A stretch of 64,000 nt of DNA from JACCXG01 sp963836735 (GTDB lineage Bacteria > Acidobacteriota > Vicinamibacteria > Vicinamibacterales > 2-12-FULL-66-21). The first letter of the stretch is position 1; each line of letters starts with the position of its first letter. Position numbers and translations under genes: made by a program. The notes beneath the pieces are model-generated. The model was not told where the DNA came from. It was given only the letters and a program-made list of their open reading frames with translations, and searched no databases. Shown piece after piece: positions 31,119 to 40,426 of the stretch. Location: the NCBI GenBank assembly GCA_963836735.1, contig CAWIKP010000040.1, positions 1 through 64,000 on the forward strand, read 5' to 3'.

Positions 31119-32241
31119 ACCGGGCGGGCGCTGGGCTCTGAAAGCGGTCCGCGCGGCGTGGCCATGCTTTCATACAGCGCCAGCCACCGGGATCGCACCG
31201 ACATGCCATTGGTATTCGGCGCAGCTCTCACGCGCCGCCGCCGTCAGGCGCTCGGCGAGCGCAGGATTCGCCAGCAGGCGAAGCATGTGCGCCGCGGCCG
31301 CCTCGTGATCGCCGCATTCGACGAGCAGGCCGTGCTTGTCGTCGGTGAGAATCGCGGGCACGCCGCCGGCGTTCGTCGACACGACCGCGCACCCGCTCGC
31401 GAACGCCTCGAGCACCGACGACGGCATGTTGTCGATGTCGGGCGTCTGCAGATAGATGTCGGCCTCGGCGTAGTAGCGCCAGATGTCTTCGGGCGCGACG
31501 CGTCCGGCGAACCGGACGTGTTCGAGCCGCAGCTCGCGGGCGAGCTCGCGCAGGCGCTGGTCTTCGGACCCGGCGCCGACCAGCGTCAGCGTTGCTTCAG
31601 GATATCGGTCCTGGACGAGCCGGAACGCGCGCAGCGTGCACGCGACGTTGTAGAGCGGCTCGAAATTCCGCGTCGAGAGGACGTTCGGCCGGAGAGGAGT
31701 CCGCGGTCCGGAACCGGAACCGATCCACGTCGACGATGTTGGGGATGACCTCCGCGCGAATGCCGAACCCGGCGAAGACGTCCTGGAGGAAGCGGGACGG
31801 CACGGCGTTGCGCTCGACCCATCGCAGCGTGCGGCGGGCAATCGCCGATCGCCGGAGGTGGTCGGGCGCCTCGCCGCTGCGGTAATTCATCACGACCGGC
31901 TTGCCGAGGAGCTTGGCGATCAGGACGGCCGGCAGCGGAGCGAGCAGGAACGAGAAGTACGAGGCGGAGAAAACGTGGACGACATCAGCGCGCCGCAGCT
32001 CGCGGAGGAGCAGTGGCCAGTAGCACAGTTGCGTGGCAACCGTGCGCACGTATTTGACCTCGGCCGCGCGCCGCAGGATGCCGGGCGGCAGCGGGTTGAT
32101 GGGCACGAGCCAGGCGTCGACGTCGGGATCGCCTTTCCAGGCGCGCAACAGACGATCGGCCTGGACGGCCTGTCCGCCGAGGATGCCCATCGAAGGGGCG
32201 ACGAGGGCGATGCGAAGGGGTCGAGCTCTGTGGGACTGCAT
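31115..32241 (-). CDS. Glycosyltransferase family 4, two frame slips
   Basis: GT-B glycosyltransferase. Starting at MQSHRARPLRIALVAPSMGI (ATG 32241) gives a normal N-terminus; a TTG further up at 32313 would add a non-conserved leader. The acceptor domain has LLRELRRADVVHVFSASYFS; the donor domain has LTLVGAGSEDQRLRELAREL, VRFAGRVAPEDIWRYYAEAD and QTPDIDNMPSSVLEAFASGC. Slips lie near 31690 and 31205. After correction it ends in a TGA overlapping the heparinase ATG. First gene of the leftward operon that ends with algD. Confidence 0.82.
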
Positions 32242-32278
32242 GAGGTCGTGGGGCGCCACTGTATTGAATGCCACCTGT

Positions 32279-32292
32279 GCAAGGCCCAGGCC
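32279..32292 (-). promoter_or_regulatory. Weak sigma-54 promoter candidate for the glycosyltransferase-to-algD operon
   Basis: On the minus strand GGCCTGGGCCTTGC gives GG-N10-GC with a good TTGCA -12 part but a poor -24 part. It would start transcription near 32267, 26 bases before the ATG. Fit is moderate only. Confidence 0.3.
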
Positions 32293-32711
32293 CGTGATGA
32301 GTGAAGTGTTCAATAACCATGCAGACTAGGCCCGATTCAGGCAATCTCATCCATTGTTATGGCTGACTTTGTCCGTATTCGTACTCATCAATATCGGCGT
32401 ATCGTCAATAAACAAAGGCGTTTTTAGTTTTCCTGTGTAAAAGGTACAAACTGCTGAGTTGTCCTCTTGATCCAACGCTGAGTCAGGTTTTCCTTCGCGC
32501 TCCGAATTCGGCCCAAATCCAACGTGGTCAGATCTTTGCCTTAAGTGCTCCTGTAAGCGGCTGTCCGTGTGACAGCTGATTCCAACCTCAGCACAAACCC
32601 GGCCGAAGACGGCGTATTTTGATGAGCTACACGCCTGTCGCGGGGCGCCTCTGCGCCAACGAGCTCGACTGTAGAGAAGTGTGTGCTGACCATCCCGGCT
32701 CTGGAGGTCCG
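32293..32711. other. Divergent intergenic region, AT-richer than its surroundings
   Basis: This stretch of about 420 bases separates the leftward glycosyltransferase operon from the rightward nuclease-like gene. It is visibly richer in A and T (about 32340-32470) than the coding DNA around it and has no convincing gene. It contains the sigma-54 candidate at 32525-32540. The A/T-rich part could hold activator or IHF-type sites, but I see no clear palindrome. Confidence 0.6.
32525..32540 (+). promoter_or_regulatory. Sigma-54 -24/-12 promoter candidate
   Basis: TGGTCAGATCTTTGCC: TGG at 32525-32527, GC at 32538-32539, exactly ten bases between GG and GC, and a TTTGC -12 part. Predicted start near 32551, about 160 bases before the ATG of the nuclease-like gene. 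Confidence 0.55.
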
Positions 32712-34085
32712 ATGCGATTGTTCGACAGAGTCACTCACGTGGCAGCCACGCCTGCCGCGGCGGCGCTCGTCGCGATGCTCGTCGTATCCGCTCCAGCGGG
32801 TGCCCAGACGACGATCGAATTACCTGCCGAGAACGCGACCGCGCGAGCCGGGAAGTGGGTCGTGACCTCCGACGCGACGGCGCCCGGTGGTGGAAAGACG
32901 ATGCGTCATCCCGATGCGGGCGCGGCGAAGCTCACCACGGCGCTCGCCAGCCCGGCGAACTATTTCGAGCTGACGTTCTCGGCCCAGGCCGGCGTTCCCT
33001 ACCACCTCTCCCTCTACGGCAAGGCGGACGGCAATTACTGGGGCAACGATTCCGTCTTCGTTCAGTTCCGCGGCAGCGTCAACTCCTCGGGTTCGGCGAA
33101 GTGGCGCATCGGTACGACCTCGGCCACCGAGGTCAATCTCGAGGATTGCAGCGGCTGCGGTCTGTCGGGTTGGAAATGGCAGGACAACGGCTGGGGTCTG
33201 AACGTCACCGGCGAATCGATCTACTTCGCAACCACCGGCACCCAGACGATGCGGGTGCAGACGCGCGAGGACGGGCTCGCGATCGATCAGATCGTTCTCG
33301 CTCCCGAGGCCGCCCAGGTCGTCCAGCCGGCAGCGACGGGGGCGACGATCAAGGTGTTCGACTGGAATACCCACCACGGCATCGGCACCGATGGCGTCTT
33401 CAGCCTCGATCGTTTCATCCCCTATATCGTGAGCAGCGGCGCGAACGTCGTCTCGCTGAACGAAGTCGAGAAGAACGTCGGCGGCTACGGCAACGTCGAT
33501 GCGCCGGCGAAGTACGCCGCGCTGCTGAAGGCCGCGACCGGCAAGACCTGGAACTACAAGTTCGCGCAGCGGGACGGCAACACCAACGGACAGGGCAACC
33601 TGATTCTGACGACCTTCGCGGTCGAGGCGTCCGATACCTATGAGCTCAGTTACTCGCGGTCGGTCGCGCGCGTGCAGATCCTGGTCAACGGGATTCGCGT
33701 GAACGTCTTCTCGACGCACCTCGACGCCGATTCCGCGAGCCGGCGGACGACGCAGATGAAAGAGCTCAAGAGCTGGGCGTCGAGCTTCTCCGAGCAGCGC
33801 ATTCTTGCCGGCGACTTCAACGCGTGGCCTGGCGCCGCCGAGATCTCGAACATGACCAGCAGCTACATCGATACCTGGGCGGCAGCGAAGTCGGCCGGTA
33901 CGGCGGTCGCGTACTCCGGAAACGAGGCAGGCAATACCCGCAACAGCCGCATCGACTACGTGTGGCTCTCGAAGAGCGCGACCCGGACGACCATCAAGGG
34001 CTCGCGGGTTTACGACGTGCGCAACTCGAGCGGTGTGATGCCCTCGGATCACCGGCCGGTGATGACGACGCTCGAAGTGAAGTAA
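32712..34085 (+). CDS. Exported CBM-like plus endonuclease/exonuclease/phosphatase-family protein
   Basis: Secreted two-domain protein of 457 residues, intact. Start ATG 32712, with GGAGG at 32703, gives a signal peptide (HVAATPAAAALVAMLVVSAP, cut after AGAQ). Residues about 35-200 are a beta-sandwich module (PDAGAAKLTTALASPANYFE; NDSVFVQFRGSVNSSG; RVQTREDGLAIDQIVLAPEA) that also occurs in the beta-helix protein at 58618-61340. Residues about 215-457 are an EEP domain: DWNTHHGIG, SLNEVEKNVGG, STHLDADSASR, GDFNAWPG and SDHRPVM give the metal and catalytic residues. It may cleave phosphodiesters of nucleic acid, lipid or a phosphate-containing polymer. Confidence 0.88.
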   Translation: MRLFDRVTHVAATPAAAALVAMLVVSAPAGAQTTIELPAENATARAGKWVVTSDATAPGGGKTMRHPDAGAAKLTTALASPANYFELTFSAQAGVPYHLSLYGKADGNYWGNDSVFVQFRGSVNSSGSAKWRIGTTSATEVNLEDCSGCGLSGWKWQDNGWGLNVTGESIYFATTGTQTMRVQTREDGLAIDQIVLAPEAAQVVQPAATGATIKVFDWNTHHGIGTDGVFSLDRFIPYIVSSGANVVSLNEVEKNVGGYGNVDAPAKYAALLKAATGKTWNYKFAQRDGNTNGQGNLILTTFAVEASDTYELSYSRSVARVQILVNGIRVNVFSTHLDADSASRRTTQMKELKSWASSFSEQRILAGDFNAWPGAAEISNMTSSYIDTWAAAKSAGTAVAYSGNEAGNTRNSRIDYVWLSKSATRTTIKGSRVYDVRNSSGVMPSDHRPVMTTLEVK

Positions 34086-34121
34086 GAACTCAGCTCCAGT
34101 TTCCAGTTCCGTTGCCAGTAG

Positions 34122-34156
34122 CCAGTAGCCAGTTGCAGCGAACAACTGGCTACTGG
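34122..34156. terminator. Hairpin between convergent genes (word-repeat element)
   Basis: A perfect 14-bp stem, CCAGTAGCCAGTTG/CAACTGGCTACTGG, with a 7-base loop lies between the nuclease-like gene and the convergent glycosyltransferase. Flanking words (TTCCAGTTCC left, GGGAACTTGGAACT right) extend the symmetry. There is no strong T run. Confidence 0.6.
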
Positions 34157-34174
34157 TAACTGGGAACTTGGAAC

Positions 34175-35206
34175 TCATGCCCCCCGCGCCACCGCCACAT
34201 GGCCGCGCCTTCCCCGTGTATCGCGGAAGCGCTGACGGACGATCCCGACGAAGAAGCAGAGCCAGAGCTCGTGCTCGAAGGCGCGACTATGGCGGCCCCG
34301 CAGCGATTCGACGATCCTGCCGCGGAGTGCCGTCAAGGCCTTGCGATACAGGTATCGCGGCACGCCGAAGATGTGCGGCACGTCCGTGAAATCCAGCGTG
34401 GTCTGCTCGGGCGCTTCCATGTCGAGCCCCGAACGTTCGTAGAGCAGCGCTCGGCTGATGCCGCGCCAGTAGAACCAGCGGCGGAAATAACGCTTGTTCA
34501 GACGGTCCGCCGGAATGATGTGTCGAAGGCTCAGCTCCGGGACATAGAAGCCGCGCAGCCCAGCTTTCCTGGCGCGGATGCACCATTCGCGGACCTCCTG
34601 CCCCAGGAGCGTCCCGGCGCGTCTGCCGGTGTGCGGGTCGAACAGCCCCGCGCGCTCGAACGCACTCCGCTTGAACGCCATGTTGACGCCGAGCGGTACA
34701 CGCGTACCGAACTCGATCGGATCCGGCCCGTAGTCGAGCAGCGCGATGACCGCCCACTGCTTGCCGCCATGGTCAGGCAGCCACGCCGGGCGGGACCCGC
34801 CCCAGATTGGCAGGACGCGTCCTCCGACGTAGTCGCAGCCTGGACGCCGCAGACCTTCCGCCGCGCGATTCAGCCAGTCCGCCGGCACGCGCACGTCGTC
34901 ATCGGTCGTGGCGATGATCGCGCCGGCCGCGGCCCTGATGCCGCAGTTGAGCGCCGGGCTCCGGCCCTGCTCGCGTTCGAAGAAGTAGCGGAGCGGCACC
35001 GGGAAGGACGCCGCCGCCTCCTGCACCACGGCGCGGGTGTCGTCCGGCGAGTTGTTGTCGACGACGATGACCTCCCAGGGGCCGTCGGGTTGAAGGCCGG
35101 CGAGGCTCCTCAGCGTTTCGCGAAGATCGGCCGCACGGTTGTAGGTCGCGATGACGATCGAGTACTTCAACGTGGACTCCGGCATGGCTGTTTCGCCCGC
35201 GTTCAT
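34175..35206 (-). CDS. Glycosyltransferase family 2
   Basis: GT-A glycosyltransferase of about 343 residues, intact. YSIVIATYNRAADLRETLRS opens the fold; IIATTDDDVRVPADW is the DxD motif; PLGVNMAFKRSAFERAGLFD and GQEVREWCIRARKAG are family features, with the latter giving the catalytic ED-like region. A C-terminal segment may associate with the membrane. The ATG at 35206 follows the upstream stop by 5 bases. Donor sugar unknown. It is the last gene of the long operon that begins near 56 kb. Confidence 0.88.
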   Translation of the reverse strand: MNAGETAMPESTLKYSIVIATYNRAADLRETLRSLAGLQPDGPWEVIVVDNNSPDDTRAVVQEAAASFPVPLRYFFEREQGRSPALNCGIRAAAGAIIATTDDDVRVPADWLNRAAEGLRRPGCDYVGGRVLPIWGGSRPAWLPDHGGKQWAVIALLDYGPDPIEFGTRVPLGVNMAFKRSAFERAGLFDPHTGRRAGTLLGQEVREWCIRARKAGLRGFYVPELSLRHIIPADRLNKRYFRRWFYWRGISRALLYERSGLDMEAPEQTTLDFTDVPHIFGVPRYLYRKALTALRGRIVESLRGRHSRAFEHELWLCFFVGIVRQRFRDTRGRRGHVAVARGA

Positions 35207-35211
35207 GACGG

Positions 35212-36408
35212 TCAGGCAGTGATCGCCCGCTTGGTATTCATCGCCACCGGCACGGTCCGGATGAACGGCAGGGACAGCAGCTCGTACACGAGGCGGAGCG
35301 CTCGTTCCGTGGCCGTGCCGGCATGGAAGAACACCTCGTCGGCCGCCCGGTGGCGTTCCGCGCTGCGCAGGTGCGGGGCCGCGAGTGCCTCGCGGATTGC
35401 TTCGGCAAGCTCTCCCGCGGTGGAGACCACGGCCGCCGCGGAACGGAGCAGGGCCACTTTGTCCGGATTGATTCGCGCCGCCTCGATCAGGCCGGGCGCA
35501 TCGAAGACCACGAGCGGGCGATCCGCGGCGCAGAACTCGAAACCGATCGAGCTGTGATCGGTGACCATCACGTCGCTCGCGAGCACGTAGGGAGTGGAGT
35601 CGCCGCCTGCGGCGAGCAGGAAATGCGGTCCGCTGAACCGCGCGAACCGCCCACGCCAGTCGATGCCGCCCGTATAGCGCGGATCCGGATCCAGGGATCG
35701 ATCGTGCAGCTTGGCGATGACGTTGCACCCTGACGCGAGCAGCGTCTCGACGATCTCTTCACCGGCGTAGTTCAGCGCGGATGCCGGCGAGAAGGTCGGC
35801 GCGAAGATCACCGTGGGCCGTGCGTTGTCGAGCCCCAGCGATGCCGCCATCGTTCTGGGATCCGAGGTTCTCGAGGTCAGCACGTCCGCTTTCGGATAGC
35901 CGACCAGCACTGCCCGGTCTTCCGGCACGAGCCCGGCCTCGACATACGCGCGGCGGCGGCCTTCGTTGGGAAACGCGACGCGGTCGTACCGCATGAAATT
36001 GAGGGGAAGGCCGGTCGGGCAATCGAGGTTGTACTTTCCGGCGACCCCGTGAAAGAAATTGAGCTGCCGGGCCACCCGGCGCAGTTTCACGGCCTCCCAG
36101 GGATCTGCATTCACATAAAGATCGAACCGCCGCCATCGCACGCGGCCGCGGTCGACCACGGATTCGGCGACGCCGTGTTCCTGGAAGGCGGCCGCAAGAT
36201 CCGCGCGTTCCGGGCCCGTGAAGCGCACCCGCAGCCGGCTGTCGGTCAACAGCCGCTCGAACACCGGCCGCAGGACGGCGAGGTTCATCGGCGTCCGGGC
36301 TTCGATCAGGATCGATCGGCGGCTGCCGATCCGTGCCACGGCATGATCGAGCTGGCGCACGACCTGCCCGACCGAGCGGGTGATGGGCCTCGGTGCGGGG
36401 CCGGTCAC
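35212..36408 (-). CDS. CDP-glycerol glycerophosphotransferase-like protein (copy 2)
   Basis: GT-B-like enzyme of the CDP-glycerol glycerophosphotransferase (TagB/TagF) family, about 398 residues. Family marks are NFFHGVAGKYNLDCPTGLPL, VIFAPTFSPASALNYAGEEI, IAKLHDRSLDPDPRYTGGID and SDVMVTDHSSIGFEFCAADR. The start is uncertain because the frame stays open upstream; GTG at 36408 is used. In Gram-positives the family builds teichoic-acid chains; in a Gram-negative exopolysaccharide locus it probably adds glycerol phosphate or a related polyol phosphate to the polymer. Confidence 0.82.
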   Translation of the reverse strand: MTGPAPRPITRSVGQVVRQLDHAVARIGSRRSILIEARTPMNLAVLRPVFERLLTDSRLRVRFTGPERADLAAAFQEHGVAESVVDRGRVRWRRFDLYVNADPWEAVKLRRVARQLNFFHGVAGKYNLDCPTGLPLNFMRYDRVAFPNEGRRRAYVEAGLVPEDRAVLVGYPKADVLTSRTSDPRTMAASLGLDNARPTVIFAPTFSPASALNYAGEEIVETLLASGCNVIAKLHDRSLDPDPRYTGGIDWRGRFARFSGPHFLLAAGGDSTPYVLASDVMVTDHSSIGFEFCAADRPLVVFDAPGLIEAARINPDKVALLRSAAAVVSTAGELAEAIREALAAPHLRSAERHRAADEVFFHAGTATERALRLVYELLSLPFIRTVPVAMNTKRAITA

Positions 36409-36481
36409 GGCATCCTCTGGCAGGCCTGGCGAGGCTGATCTGCGCGGGACCGGAGCTGTGGCCTGTGGAGCGCGCTGAGGA

Positions 36482-37673
36482 CTACGCGGACTGTGGCCAT
36501 AGCTTCGCGTCGTGGCGGCGAATCGCCTCGCAAACCGCCGGGGCCGGCTCGAGTTCCAGCACGTCATACAGCTCTCCCACGGACCGGGCGGTAGCGCCGC
36601 CCGGCTTGTAGAAGAGATCGGCAGCCACGCGCCGCCGCTCGGCGCTCTGTGCGCCGGGATCGGAAAGGCCCTGTTCCACGGCGGCGACGGCGCCGGCCAG
36701 GTCATCGACCGAGCGTGACACGGTGGTGAGCAGCGCAACGTAATCGGGATGGACGTTGGCGAGCTCGATGAGCTGGGGGCGATGGATGCGAACCACCGGC
36801 TTGTCGCGCAACAGGAACTCGAATCCGGCCGAGCTGTGATCGGTGATCATCATGTCGGCTGCCACCAGGTAAGGGGAGATGTCGTGGCCGGGCGCCAGGG
36901 CGCCCTGGCCACGCACCAGGAGCGGCTGCAGTTTCGCCGCCCAATCCACACCGCCCGAGTAGCGCTCGCGCAGGTCGCGCGACCGGTCGTGCAGTTTCAT
37001 GATCACGTTCACCGGCAGGCGACCGAGCGCCTCCAGGAGCTCGACGCCCATGGCGTTCAGCGACGACGCCGGTGACCACGTTGGCGCGTAGAGCACCGTG
37101 GGTTTCGCGGGATCCAGTCCGAGCGCCTGGAGCACGTGGTCGCGCCGGAACGTGTCGTCCACCAGGCAGTCGACTTTCGGCATGCCGACGAGCCGAATCG
37201 CCGGGCTGTCGGCATCGACTGCGCCGCGCGCGATGAAGTTGCGGAGCCGGCGTTCGTTGACGAAGAACAGCCGGTGCCACTCCCGCATCGACCGATCCGG
37301 AGCGTCGAAGCCGTACTTCCCGCCAACGCCGTGGAAGACCTGGATTCGTGCCGTCCCTCGGAGCAGCGGCGCCCACATGAAGTCGGAGGCGATATAGGCG
37401 TCGAACCTGATGAGCGCGGCCCGGCGCGGGTGGATGAGCCGGATGCCCCGTGCCTCGTGGTAAATCTCCGCGATCCGGTCCGGTTCTTCGGAGGCCGTGA
37501 AGTAGGTACTCGACTCGCTCGTCGGCCTGCATCGCGCGGTAGACCGGCGCCACCATCGTGAAATTCACCGGCGTTCGCGCATCGACGAGAATTCGCCGCC
37601 GGTCCGACCGGCGGCTGAAGCGTCTGTCGAGGCGGCGCACCCCGCGGAGCAGAGAGCCCAGGACAGCGCTCAT
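36482..37673 (-). CDS. CDP-glycerol glycerophosphotransferase-like protein (copy 1), frame slip
   Basis: Paralogue of the next gene downstream. ILVDARTPVNFTMVAPVYRA near the N-terminus parallels ILIEARTPMNLAVLRPVFER in the other copy. Core motifs: IQVFHGVGGKYGFDAPDRSM, VLYAPTWSPASSLNAMGVEL, VIMKLHDRSRDL and ADMMITDHSSAGFEFLLRDK. Slips near 37380 and 37500. The ATG at 37673 lies 4 bases after the polymerase stop, so the two genes are coupled. Two tandem copies suggest a two-step or two-site phosphate-polyol transfer. Confidence 0.8.
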
Positions 37674-37677
37674 GTAC

Positions 37678-39155
37678 TCAGCCCCAGCGCCGCCTGCGGG
37701 TGCGGCCGGCAACCGCGCGCGCCTGAAGTCTGGCGTCGCCGGTCCGTGCCAGCAGATAGTCGCGCGGCACGGTCGCGAGCGCGAGCAGATAGTAGAACGT
37801 CCAGTGATACGCCACCGAGGCGAACAGCGCGCAGACGAACCAGCCGGCGAGCGCGGCCGACAGCATTTCGGCGTGCGTGATGAGCAGCTCGCGCTCCCGC
37901 GGATCCAGTGCGGGAACGGCGCCGTTTCGCTGATGGCCGCGGCCGGCATCGAATCGGCGCAACAGCCGCCGCGTCTGAATCGGGGCGTACATCCCGCGGG
38001 CGAGCAGAAACCCGAAGATCATCAGGCCGCCGATGCCGAGCTCGGCCGCGACCTGCAGCACCACGTTGTGGCTCTCGCGCCAGGCTTCCTGCCGTCCGTC
38101 GGGGTTGTAGTTCTTGAACTGCCCGGCGCCGACGCCGGTCAGCGGGTGGGCGAGAAAGGCGTCGTACGATTCCCTGAGCAGGATCGAGCGCGCCTCGCGT
38201 GAGCCCGTCTGATCGAGATTCTTGTCAGTGATGCTGGCGATGCGCTGCCAATAGGATGACGGCAGCAAGGGCAGCGCCAGCATTGCCGCCAGCGCGGCGC
38301 CGAACACGACGCCAGGCCTGCGTTTCACGATGTTCGCCGCGAGCACCAGGACCATCGCGACCAGTCCCACCGTGCCGGCCCGTGATTGCGAGGCCACCAC
38401 CGCGAAGAGCATCAGCACCGCGCCGAGCGCCGCCATCACCGCGCCTGATCGGTGAGATCGGCCGGAAGGCGAAGAACCCGGCGAGCGGCAGGATCGCGAC
38501 CATGTTGAGCGCCAGGTCGTTCGGATTCTTGAACATGCCGCCGACGGCGCCCTGCACGCGGCCGTTCTCGATCAGGTGGATGCCGCGCGCGTAATCGAGG
38601 ACAGTGCGTCCCGCGATGTAGCCGCTGGCGATCACGATCAGCCAGGTGAACTGCTCGATCCGCCTGGGCGAGGTCAGCGTGTTCACCATCAGCACGAAAA
38701 TGAGCACCACTTTCGCGTAGAGATCGGTGAAGGTGTGGATCGCCCCGCCCATCCAGACGGAGAACGGAGCCGTCGCCAGGATGCACAGCGCGAAGGCGAG
38801 AACGCCGAGCAACTCCGGCGTGGTTCTCGAGAGAGGCAGTCCCCGGCCAAGCCGGCTCCCGATCAGCGATCCAAGCGCGAACAGGGCGGCGATTTCGGCC
38901 AGAGGAAGCGACGCGCAACGGCGTGAAGAGATCCTGCGGCCGGAAGAACAGCACCGCGGTGAAGACCATCAGCCCCAGGAACGCCCAGTCGCGGCGTTCC
39001 TCCGCGGACAGCGGCGGATTCCGGCACGAGCACGCGCATTGTTGACCCGCATCGCGGGCGGCCCCTGCGCTCCCGGCGTCCGCATTCAGCCGCAAGACCT
39101 CGGATTGAGCCGTATTCTTCTTCGTGCCGTAGCCGAAGGTCAGCCGCTCCATCAT
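37678..39155 (-). CDS. O-antigen ligase/polymerase-type membrane protein (Wzy/WaaL), frame broken
   Basis: Polytopic membrane protein with about ten to twelve hydrophobic segments. The Wzy_C region includes SQSRAGTVGLVAMVLVLAAN and a periplasmic loop with HPLTGVGAGQFKNYNPDGR and WRESHNVVLQVAAELGIGG, the pattern of O-antigen ligase/polymerase proteins. It likely polymerises lipid-linked repeat units exported by the flippase. The ATG at 39155 overlaps the upstream stop (TAATG). Slips lie near 38450, 38840, 38920 and 39015. Confidence 0.8.
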
Positions 39156-40359
39156 TACTTCCACACCTCACGCCCCCGCCCCAGCGAGAACAGGCCCGTC
39201 ACCGCGGCGAGATTCATCATCACGAAGGTGAACGCCACCCGTGCTGCCCGATACACCATCACCGCGCTCCCTTGCCAATCGCGACGGGCAGCTTGGTCGC
39301 GAACCGTTGTTCGGTATGCCGATCTCGGGCTTCGAGCCAGGCCCCGAGTGCCGCCAGCGCATAAAAGCCCGCCTGGGCCGCCACGCGCCAGGCTGTAAAG
39401 CCACCCGTCGTCGGCCAGCGCGATGCTGGAGCCGAGGAGCCCCACGAGCGCCCACGGCACGATCAGCCGCCCGACCTTGTGGGACATGTACTGCAGCCAC
39501 ACCGGGTTGACGATCGGCAACAGCAATCGCGGCTCCTGGCCGAGAATCTGATAGTTGCCGGCGAGGGTGCGGCGCTTTCGCCGTGCTTCGGCAGCGGCGT
39601 CTGGCGCGGTGCGATCGAGGGCGATCGCCTGATCCTCGAACACCACCCGCCAGCCATCCAGCACCGCGCGCATCGGCGCCAGCACGTCGTCGAGCAGCGT
39701 TCCGGCCGGCAACGGACGCCACAACGAGCGCCGGAGCGCGTAAATGGCGCCGGTTGCGCCGAGTGTCGAGCGCACCAGGCTCTCGTTCCGGCGTAGCCAC
39801 TTCTCGTATATCCAGTACACGCCAACCCCGTCGCCGATGCTCGAGCGCCGACGACCCGGACTCGCAGTCGAGGATCAGCTCGCCGGTGACGCCGCCCACT
39901 TCGGGATCGGCGAAGTTGGCCGCGAGCGCCGCAAGCGCCTGCGTGGTGAAACGCTGGCGCGCGTCAGCAAAGACGAGGATGGTCGCCCGTGGCCTTCGCC
40001 ACACCCGCGTTGAGCGCCAGCGGCTTGCCGCCGGCCGGCACCTCCACGAACTGAATCTCACCCCGCGAGGCGAAGGGCGCCACGGCCTCCGCGGTGCCGT
40101 CGGTCGACCCATCCGACACGACGATCAGCTCGCGCGGACCGTCGTAGGGAAGGGTCAGCAGGTTGGCGATGCGCACCGGCAGCCGGGCGCTTTCGTTGCG
40201 CGCCGCGAGGATGATCGAGAGCGAGGGCCAGTAACCCGCCGGGAACTGATGCTTCTTCGGCGGCCGCGGCGCCAGGCGCGCCCACGCCGCGAGCACCAGC
40301 GGGTACCCGACGTAGACGTAGGCGACGAGAGCGGCTGACGTCCAGAAGAGGAGTTCCAT
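39155..40359 (-). CDS. Membrane glycosyltransferase family 2, frame broken
   Basis: GT2 enzyme with a leading transmembrane helix (FWTSAALVAYVYVGYPLVLA) and C-terminal helices. SLSIILAARNESARLPVRIA starts the catalytic fold; ELIVVSDGSTDGTAEAV, ILVFADARQRF (DxD-like DAR) and RRKRRTLAGNYQIL (QxxRW-like position, degenerate) follow. The pattern is that of processive-type glycosyltransferases. Slips near 39250, 39400, 39840 and 39985. Stop overlaps the polymerase start. Confidence 0.8.
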
Positions 40360-40390
40360 CGCTAATCGCTAATCCCTGAGCCCGAATCCC
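40360..40390. repeat. AATCGCTAATCCC word repeat
   Basis: Short array of ATCGCTAATCGCTAATCCCT-like words in the 67-base gap between two exopolysaccharide genes. Similar words occur at 28633-28667 and 49096-49140. Confidence 0.55.
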
Positions 40391-40426
40391 GCCGACGCAT
40401 CCGCGAGGCCCGAAGCTGCCCCGTCG

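Noticed and set aside
34199..35557. Long plus-strand open frame opposite the GT2 and glycerophosphotransferase genes
   Set aside because: Arg/Ala/Asp-rich shadow without motifs; the minus-strand proteins are well conserved.
37678..39155. Membrane protein considered as the missing exosortase
   Set aside because: The large periplasmic loop with HPLTGVGAGQF and ESHN is that of O-antigen ligase/polymerase proteins; the Cys and Arg residues of exosortases are not present.
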